Origin: Cenococcum geophilum 1.58
Lineage: Eukaryota > Ascomycota > Dothideomycetes > Gloniales > Gloniaceae
Direction of reading: 5' to 3'
Assembly (NCBI GenBank): GCA_001692895.1
Contig: KV748225.1
Location: forward strand, 868,001 to 932,000
Length of the DNA: 64,000 nucleotides
The number at the start of each line of letters is the position of its first letter. Positions within the stretch are counted from its first letter, which is position 1. A program made the position numbers and the translations under genes. This document shows, piece by piece, positions 56,392 to 64,000 of this stretch. The notes below the pieces were generated by a model. That model ran no database searches, had not been told where the DNA came from, and saw only the letters and a list, made by a program, of their open reading frames with translations.

Positions 56392-58601
56392 TTATTAGTA
56401 AATATAGCAGCTAGAGATATACCTTTGTATTATATTATATATATTTAGCTAGTAGTATTTCTATTAAAGTAGATTTAAGGGTTTTCCTTAGCCTAGGTAG
56501 CTGGCTACTGGTAAATTATATATATGTTTAAGGAACTTAAGCTTAAGTTTATTGTAGTTAGGTATAATTAGGCGGTTTTAGTAGTATAAGCGGTTTCCGC
56601 GAGCTTTATATTTACTTAAAGAAATCTTTTTAGAGCGTTTAATGCCGTCTTATATTAGCTTAAGCGTCTCTTAGATAAACTTATTATTTAAATATTTATT
56701 AATTATAATCTATTAAATTTATTAATTGGTTATTTTAAGGACGTGTACTATAAGGTCTTTAGTAGGAGGGTTAAATAGTTTAGGATAAAGTAGGGTCTAA
56801 TTTTGGTAAAAGCGCGCTTCTTTTAATACTAGCGCGTCTTATAAGTATTAGGTTAGGGCGTTAGGCTTTTAACCTTAAACGCCTAGGCGATATACAATTA
56901 AGAATTAGAAGTAAGATAGGTATTTTAACTAGCGGGCCTAGTAATAGCTTAGCCGTTTTATAGTTATAAAGTACTATAGATTCTTATAGTCGCTAAGGAC
57001 CTTAATTAGAAATCCGGCGCCTTCTAGTTTGGGTTACTATTATTTAAAACATCTAATAATAGCTAGTAATTCTTTATTATAGATTTTATAGTTATATTTA
57101 GCTAGGCTTAGTTATTTTAAGAAGTATGCTATAAGGTATAATACTCTATCCTTATTATATTAAGACAGAATGCCTTTAGTAACGTAGTTAGATAAATTAG
57201 CTTCTATAACACTTATTTGGTTTAGGTTAAAGTATTAGAGTATAGGCGTAGTAGTAAATATAACCTTTAGATAAGTAAAGGTCTTCTTATATTACTTATT
57301 AAAGATAAAAGCTTTATCCTTTTAGGTTAGGGCTAAAAAGGGTAAAACTAGGGTGGAGAAGTTATTAATAAACTGTTAATAAAAGTTAGTAAATCCTATA
57401 AAGGCTTTTACGTCCTTAACGTTCTTAGGTTCTTACTAGTTTACAATTGCTTTAATCTTCTTTAGGTCTATTTATATACCGTTTATAAAAATAAGGAGTC
57501 TAAGGTATAAAACTTCCATTTTATAAAACTTATATTTATCTATATCTAATTATAAACTAGCTCTGTGCAGGGCTTATAGGATAAAGTTAACGTATTTCCA
57601 ATATTTAGTTAGGTTATTACTATATATTAGGATGTTATTAATATAAGCAGTATAGAAGATGTCTAGGTAGGGACGTAGGGTATTATTTATATAATGTTAA
57701 AACGAGCTTAGAGCGTTTATAAGGCTAAAGGGTATTACTAAGTACAAAATGTAGTAAGCTATTTATCTCCTTTTATAATACGGAGGCGGTTAAATATAGA
57801 GATAATATTAAGCTTTATATAGTAGTAAGCCTTACTTAATTAGTTTAGCGTCTCTTATATTAATAGCATCGGATATTAGTTCTTAATGGTAATAGTATTA
57901 AGAGCTTAGTAGTCTATATAAAAGCGTAGACTTGCTAGGTTTCTTAATAAAAATTACTAGTATAGCTATAGGCGACAAGCTTGCTCTAATAAATCCTTTA
58001 CTTAGGTTCTCGTCTAAATACTTTTATAGTGCTTAGAGTTTATTTTAGGATATCCTATATAAGGGTCTAAATCTAGGCTGCTTTCCTTCTTTAAGTATAA
58101 TCTTATAGTTATATAGTTAGTATTTTAGTAATTTATTAGCTTCTTTTTATAAGAATATATTTAAGCGGTAGTAATACTCTACTAGTACCTTCGTAGCAGG
58201 GTTAGTATACTTCTTTAGTACTAAGGCCTTCTTAATATCGGCTATTATAATAACGAAGATTATATATTCGGGTTTCTTAGTAAATCGCGCTAATGGGGTG
58301 GCTCTAATTATATAGATATCTAGGGTAATAAGCTTGCTTAGGTTATCTATAGTTTCTTATTTAGGTTTAGGTTTAGTATTAAGTACAGAGTTAGTATTAG
58401 ATTTAGGTTTAGGTTCTTTAAGAATCCTTTTTATAGTAGAATACTAGTCCTTTTAGTATTTTTATATATTAAGCTTAAGCTTCTACTTGGCTTAGGGCGG
58501 TGTAGTAGTTAGAATTAGTTTATAGGGTTTAGTAGAATTTTTAAATTCTTAATAAATATTAGTAGAAGTCTTATATTAGTGGAATTCAGTAGAATTCCTA
58601 G
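56392..58601 (-). pseudogene. Gy5 pol: RT, RNase H and upstream linker
   Basis: On the minus strand from right to left: KKALVLKKYTNPATKVLVEY and ILKEGKQPRFRPLYRIS near 58230-58050, the stretch just before RT (ALKKYLDENLSKGFI). RT continues with AYINNILIYS near 57640 (catalytic Asp to Asn) and LPLALINALSSFQHYINN. RNase H at about 57300-56850 reads [17 protein letters not shown] and VLSDYKNLWYFITIKRLSYY. RIP stops throughout. Confidence 0.85.
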
Positions 58602-58615
58602 GCTAGTAAAATTAG

Positions 58616-59635
58616 TAGTAGTTCTTTAATTAACGTCTGATACGGATTCTATCTTAGCCCACGCAGACTACTCCATTACAGGGGGGAAAACTTGTAATTT
58701 ATATGAAGAAAACCCTGCAGTTGGGGGAGGAAAAACCCTATAAGCAGCCTCAGTAGGATAAAAAACCCCAATTTACTATGTTTGCACGTAGCAGCGGCCC
58801 TACGGGCCTACTGCACGTCCTCCTCCTTAGATATTTTAAACTCCTTAGGAACTACTACTTCCTTCTCTAGCTTATTAAAGCTAGGGTTTACTACGTCCCA
58901 GCTAGGCCTTGCTAATCGATTGCTGTGTCTTATTGTCTCTTTATGTCCTATATCTTGCCCATCCCCTATATACTATCTCTTATATAGACCGCTGCCATAT
59001 ACGCCTTGCCTTCCCCCCCCTAAAGCCATTAAAGGCGTAAGGGGGATTTATCCGTTCTAACTACCGTAATACTAATAAGCGAGCGGGATATTGTGTTATT
59101 TGGGTATCTTTTGTGCCTAGGCCCCAGCTAGGCCCTCTTTAAGGGTCACTACTCCGTTAAAAGGAGATAGGGAAAACCATGGGTCGCAATCTAAGCTACT
59201 AGGTAGTATTTGGTAGTTAAAAACGGCGAGTGACTGCATGCTCCGCGGGCGACTGCCCTGGGGGTTAGGAGGGGCCGTATATTTGCTCATTCGTTTATTC
59301 GCTTATACGCTCATTTGTCCGTTAATATAAGGTCGTTAATGCTTTCCATTAGGGGCTAGGGGATGCTTTTAAAAGCTGTTTATCCACGTTAGATTACATA
59401 GGTGCTTAGTAGGAGAACTAGTGGCTGTATTATAAAGGGGTACCGTTAGTAGTAGTTTTCGAGATCTCACCATCCCATGTAAAAACTTTTCACTACGCCC
59501 CACGACGCATATAACTACCAGGTCCTACTTGCACGCGCTATATAACGTCTCTACGTTGGCTCTAAGTCTAAACTTCAAAGACCTAGGTTTGTAGCCGTCA
59601 CTACATACAGGTGCAGAATCCGTTTTCAACGGCCA
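58616..59635. mobile_element. anonymous 1020-bp insertion with 14-bp flanking repeats
   Basis: Flanked by identical GCTAGTAAAATTAG (58602-58615 and 59636-59649), while the surrounding Gy5 gag-pol linker reads on in frame if one copy is kept. Inside, ACGGATTCT (58642-58650) and its complement AGAATCCGT (59615-59623) lie near the two ends. A short hairpin CCGTTTTCAACGG (59620-59632) precedes CTAG. The base composition is close to non-RIP sequence. The 92-codon frame at 58782-59060 has no recognisable product. It could be a Helitron-like (helentron-type) or TPRT-type non-autonomous element. Confidence 0.6.
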
Positions 59636-59649
59636 GCTAGTAAAATTAG

Positions 59650-61400
59650 GTGGACTTCTTAAGTATAGGGTAGATTTTAATAGATTTTTTAGATTTTAGA
59701 ATTAGGTCTAAGTAGTAAGTTATAAGGCACTTCTACTTATAGTAAAAGGCGGTAAATAGAAGCTTAAGGTTGTTTTAATTAATAGTTACCTTATATAGCT
59801 TTATTTAGGATTATTTAAGAATTACTAGGTAACCTAAGGTGGTAATAAAAAGCCTAATTAGTTCTTTATAGTTTAGATATTAGAGTCTTAGGTATACTAT
59901 ATAGGTAATTTAGCCTAAGACCGTGCGTTTACTATTAAATCTAAATACGTTAATATGCTAGTTAAGGGAAATTAGGGTAAAACTATTATCTTATATAAAA
60001 ATCTTGTTAATAAATCCTATACCGCTAGCTCCTATATTAATTAGGACTTAAATATTAGCCTATTAACTATTCTGCTAAAGATAGCAGTTAATAGTTATAC
60101 TATAGTCCTAAGAGTTAGAGTTTATAACATCTAAAGTATTTAATAAAATCCTATGGCAGAGCCGTTCCGGAAAGTAACTTAGCTTTAAAACCTTCCTTTT
60201 AAAAATAATTAGGGCAGAGTTCTTATAGTATATTAGTTATAGCTTTATGCTTATAGGTAGTACTTACTAAATACTAAACTAGAATTAGATAATAATTAGG
60301 GTTAGTAGGTAGGGCTTAGTAGAGGTAATTAGTTACTTATACTAGTTGTCCTTTTATATAATTAGGACAGCGGTATACCGCCTATATTAGTTATTTAAAT
60401 ATTTATTTTAGGTAGAGGGATAAAGTAGTAACTTAAGATATAAGTATTGCTTCTGCACTTAAAATAAAGGCTATATTGTTTATATTGTTTATATTTAGCA
60501 GATCCTTTTAGGGCGTAAAAGAGGGTTTTAGAATTAATATTTATAGCGTTTAGGTTCTTGCGGGTCTTAAACGGTTAAAGGGCAGAGTATTAAGGTATTT
60601 ATTTTAGGGTAAGGCGTAGTATATCGTTATATAGGCCGTTGATAATATTAGTATAAGTAGCAAGGGTATCCGGCAGCTTAACTCCTATAAGGGAAGCCTT
60701 TAGTTTAAAGTTTAAGAATTCTACTAGGCGATTAATTAAGGTGGGTTCGTCCTATTTAGTCTCTTTAGTATAGTAATAGAACTTAGTAAAGTATAATAGG
60801 AAGCTCTTAGAGCTATATATTATTTAATTTAATTTCCTTTATACTATTATAATTTAGTTAGGGTCGCTATAAGATACTTCTAGTATAGTAACTAGTTCTT
60901 TTATAGTGCTTAGCTAAAATAGGTATATAGTTTCCGCGGCGTCTCCTATTAGACGGCTTATAGTATAATATAGTTAACTATTAGGGGTATAGTAGCGATC
61001 AATATTACCATTTAGCTTATTCTTAAGTTAGTTAAGAAAGGAGTATAGTTTACTCCTTTTACCTAAATAGACGGGAGGATTAAGGAGATATTTAGTTAGC
61101 TTCTTTATAGGGGTACTAATTAGTAAATTTAGGGTTAAGGAGCTAGTCCTAAACACGTCTCCTCTATTTAGTACTTATAGGTTAATACTAGTAGAAACGG
61201 GTAGGGGCGACGGTATAGTAGATAGTGGGTTACGGCAGATCTCTTTAATTTTTTTTCTTAGGGATCCAATTATCTCTTAGTGTTAAACCTCTTATTAAGT
61301 AAGGGCAGCTATAAAGGCCTATTATAGGCCCTTTATTTATTTAGTAAATATATTAGATAAGTTAGTTATAGATATAGGGGCTTTTAGGTTATTTTATATA
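59650..61400 (-). pseudogene. gag: Gy5 gag and start of pol
   Basis: The minus-strand region between the anonymous insert and the 5' LTR, with RIP-type stops, in the gag position. No clear zinc knuckle and no certain start codon could be chosen. It is assigned mainly by its place between the 5' LTR and pol. Confidence 0.55.
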
Positions 61401-61439
61401 TTAGGCGGGGTAAGGTAGTATAGGTTTAACGTAATATAG

Positions 61440-61818
61440 TATTATAGAGTAAGTATAAGCGACGATAATATATAATAAGTAGATATTATTAAGCTATATA
61501 TATAAACTGTGTAATAAAGTTAAGACGTTATATAAGGAAAGAAGGCAGGAAAATAGGAAGAAAGGGTATATATTATAGACTTAGTTACTTAGTTAATACG
61601 TATATAAAGTAAAATAGGATTTAGGTGGTAGTCCTAATAGAACTTAATAGGATTTAGTAAAACTTAGTAGAACTTAGTGGAATATAGTAAAATACGGTAG
61701 GTTGCTAATAGATTGCCGCAGATTGCTATTAGATTGCCGTTTTATAGTTAATCTCTAGTTACTAAGTTAGTGAAAATAGGTAGATGTGTATAAGGTGTTA
61801 TAGGGGTGTCCTGTAATA
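61440..61818 (-). repeat. Gy5 5' LTR
   Basis: 379 bp, TATTATAGAG...CCTGTAATA. It aligns along its length with 47663-48051, with transitions and a 10-bp length difference. Confidence 0.85.
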
Positions 61819-64000
61819 AAGGGGCTTACTAGGCTTAATAAAGCCCTTATTTAGGTTATTAATAAAATACTATTTTATAGCCTATAATTTGGCAATAGAC
61901 TACTTATAGAGGGGACTAAAGCTGAGGGTATTTTCCTTACTCTACTTAATCTCGATCTTATAGTTATATAGTTAGTAAGGTAGAAGTATATTAGATATTA
62001 CTTTAGAGAATATATCCTTAAATTTCTAGTATTAATAGGGCAGCTTTTATTCTACTAGTTCTATATTTATAAGCTTACTTTCTTATCTACTAAGCCTACT
62101 TTTCTTTTCCTTAATTATTTAATTAATTATATATAAGCCAGTTATAAAGGCGATAGTATTAAGCTAAACTAAGTTCTAGTAGAATTCTACGGCACTAATA
62201 TAGTAGATATTAACTAGTTGGAGGTCTACTAGTTTTTTTTATAGATATCTATTAGGTTATATTTTGCGGTATAGGGTTTATAGTCTTTCTTAGCTTATAT
62301 TTTATTTTCTATAAGTTATCTTTCCTATCTATTAGTTTAATATAGCGTCCAATATTCTTAGCTTTTCTTTATAGCTGCGTAGGGCCTAAATCCTCTATAG
62401 TTAATTTAGCTAGGTTACTACTAGCTTCCTAGGTCTTTAGTATAAATAGCGTAATATAGCTAGTCTATGGGCGGTTTAGTATATAGATCTATTACGGGTT
62501 AAGCTATATATCTTTCTTAAAGGCCTTATCTCTACGTATAGCATCTACTTAGTAAATAGTATTAATCTAGGGCCGTATAAGGTTTTCTATTATAATACTA
62601 ATTTCTTTTATAAAAAAAGGGGTTAGGGGTAAGATTTTAGGCTAAATAAGCCGCCTACTCTATATATTGAGCTATAAACCTAAATAGGCTGGCTATTTTC
62701 TTCTTAAGATTATATTATAGCTTCTTAGGTTTATAATAAGGAAGGGGATATTATACTACCTTCGTCTATTAACGCGGAGGTAAATTTGCAAGATTGTTAT
62801 AATAGATAGCCCTATCTGTCTATTATACCCGTAAATAGAAATTAGTTTAGGCAGTTCTTTAATAAATACATTTAAAAGGTTAGTTAGCTTTATAGTATAC
62901 TAGGTATCTATTAAGGTAAAGGTATTTACTTTAGAGCTAGCTAAAGTAGAGGTTAAAACTTAATATTTATTGCGAAATAAAGTATAAGGGACAGTATAGC
63001 TTCTTCTATTAACTAACTAACCTAAATTAATATATAATATATTAATCCCTTTTAACCCTAGAGAGGAGTCTTCCTTTAGGGTTTCTCTTTTTTTAACTTC
63101 GCGCTATTCTCCTAAATTAATAAAACCTTATCCGCTTTTATGTTTATTAGGTAATCCTTTATACAATAGCCTTTCTAACTATAAGAGAAGTAAGCGCCTT
63201 AATCGCTAAGGGCCTATATATAGCGGTTGTTATATATAGGCCGAGTATTTACTAGGCCTATAGTAGGACTAGCTGTATAGCTAGCTACTAAATTAGTAGC
63301 GGGCTATATAGGTAGTACTATAGGGGTTACTAATCGTGCTAGGGTATTACAGGCCGTTCTTATATTGCTTATAGTCTAATTTAAAAGGTTTCTGGCTTTA
63401 TACTATTTAGCACATATCTTAATTTAATAAAGGCCTTAGTTAATAGCTAAGCACTAGTCTATAAGTTCCTTTAGCGTCTATATAGTAGTAAAAACTAGCA
63501 GTATAGCTCGCTGTAGGTCTAGGGTAAGCTTATTAAATAGGTTTAGTATTAGATCTTGCTAGAGAATTTAGGCCTAGCTAGCTAGGTATAAAAAGCGGGT
63601 CTAAAAGGCTAAGAAGGTCTCTATTGTTTTTGTATTTAGGCTTTTATAATTAAGCTATATATTTTATACTTTAAAGGGGTCCTTATAAATAAAATAGGTA
63701 GGCGATTATCTCTTCTTTAGAGAGGAAGGGATTTACTAAGTCATGTATATATTGGGGACGTAAGTATATTTATATGTCTCCGCTAGTACGGCCGAAAATA
63801 TAAGCTATTTTAGCTTAAGTGGTAGGGAAGTAGTCCGTATTAACTTTAAGCTTATCCTATAATTAAAGCTTCTAGTTATTAGGGTAACTTTTAATAGGGT
63901 TCTATAGGGGTTCTAGTCTATACGTATTCTATAGGTCTTATTATTCTTTTTTATTCTTCTAGTTCTGGTAATAGCCTTTAGGTCTACTTCTATATTCTAT
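61819..64000 (-). pseudogene. Gy1 right copy: RT start, protease and gag
   Basis: On the minus strand the first part reads NKGFIKPSKP, the start of RT (KGFIRPSxSP), joining the RT fragment at 47469-47662. A protease-like CKFTSALIDEGSIISLLI lies at about 62770-62820. A zinc-knuckle remnant at 63165-63215 reads AYFSYSWKGYCIKDYL. The gag runs on beyond the window. Confidence 0.75.

Larger units (their letters stand above)
47663..61818 (-). mobile_element. Gy5 chromovirus (Ty3/gypsy), both LTRs, minus strand, hosting Gy3 and an anonymous insert
   Basis: LTRs at 47663-48051 and 61440-61818. The TSD is weak: AAGG matches over 4 bp (47659-47662 and 61819-61822). From right to left on the minus strand: gag, protease region, RT, RNase H, [Gy3 49215-56386], integrase, chromodomain. 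Its own length is about 5.9 kb. It is inserted in the RT of the Gy1 right copy. Confidence 0.85.
24073..64000 (-). mobile_element. Gy1 right copy, minus strand, spanning the rest of the window
   Basis: The 3' LTR is at 24073-24350. Internal pieces at 24351-25440, 25676-25773, 44899-45267, 45339-46396, 47469-47662 and 61819-64000 read in order, on the minus strand, as chromodomain, integrase, RNase H, RT, protease and gag. Five inserts split it. The frame is restored across the inserts at 25441, 25774 and 46397 when each TSD is counted once. The 5' LTR lies beyond the right edge. Confidence 0.85.

Noticed and set aside
58782..59060. 92-codon plus-strand frame as a host gene
   Set aside because: It has no recognisable motif and lies inside an insertion with direct repeats at both ends; chance openness in less mutated sequence is enough to explain it.

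Overview
This window is a fossil bed of transposable elements from a filamentous ascomycete (Pezizomycotina). I see no intact host gene, tRNA, rRNA or CRISPR array. Nearly all of it is AT-rich, and its coding regions are broken by TAG/TAA at places where the element families carry Trp or Gln. Copies of one element differ almost only by C/T and G/A transitions. That is the signature of repeat-induced point mutation (RIP), and it points to a RIP-competent ascomycete; the species cannot be named from this sequence. The family labels Gy1-Gy6 (Ty3/gypsy), Co1-Co2 (Ty1/copia) and LINE are mine.

The elements are nested, and the order can be read from target-site duplications (TSDs) and from reading frames that resume on the far side of an insertion. 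In the left half (1-20153), the 3' end of a Gy3 element (18613-20153) holds a minus-strand Gy2 (15851-18612). That Gy2 holds a satellite-filled inverted-repeat element (11521-15850). That element holds a copia element Co1 (11642-14240, TSD TACAC) and a Gy1 chromovirus (1352-11520). The Gy1 in turn holds a LINE (1-1351), a complete Gy2 (1853-8767, TSD GTAAA) and a second satellite-filled inverted-repeat element (9068-11179). This is five levels of nesting.

In the right half, a plus-strand Gy6 (about 20761-24072) carries a 5'-truncated LINE (21388-22801, 15-bp TSD) and is then cut by a minus-strand Gy1 (24073 to beyond the window). Inside this Gy1 lie a 231-bp TG...CA insertion (25441-25671); a minus-strand Gy3 (25774-44898, TSD GATAT), itself holding copia Co2 (26050-31914, TSD AAAAC), a chimeric LINE-tailed element with a 38-bp minisatellite (33131-34658) and the chromovirus Gy4 (34972-42884, TSD AGGGG); a 60-bp LINE stub (45268-45327); a tandem dimer of a lightly mutated unknown element (46397-47461); and a minus-strand Gy5 (47663-61818). 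Gy5 holds a complete Gy3 (49215-56386, TSD TTAGC), which contains a 129-bp MITE (53084-53212), and an anonymous 1-kb insertion (58616-59635).

The chromoviruses have the order gag (zinc knuckle), protease, reverse transcriptase, RNase H, integrase, chromodomain. Chromodomains are thought to steer integration into heterochromatin, which would fit the pile-up. The most unusual items are the inverted-repeat elements whose bodies are almost entirely 12-, 20-, 4- and 9-bp satellites, the LINE-tailed element with a 5' minisatellite, the double-palindrome module found in opposite orientations in two gypsy families, and the dimeric island with three copies of its target site.
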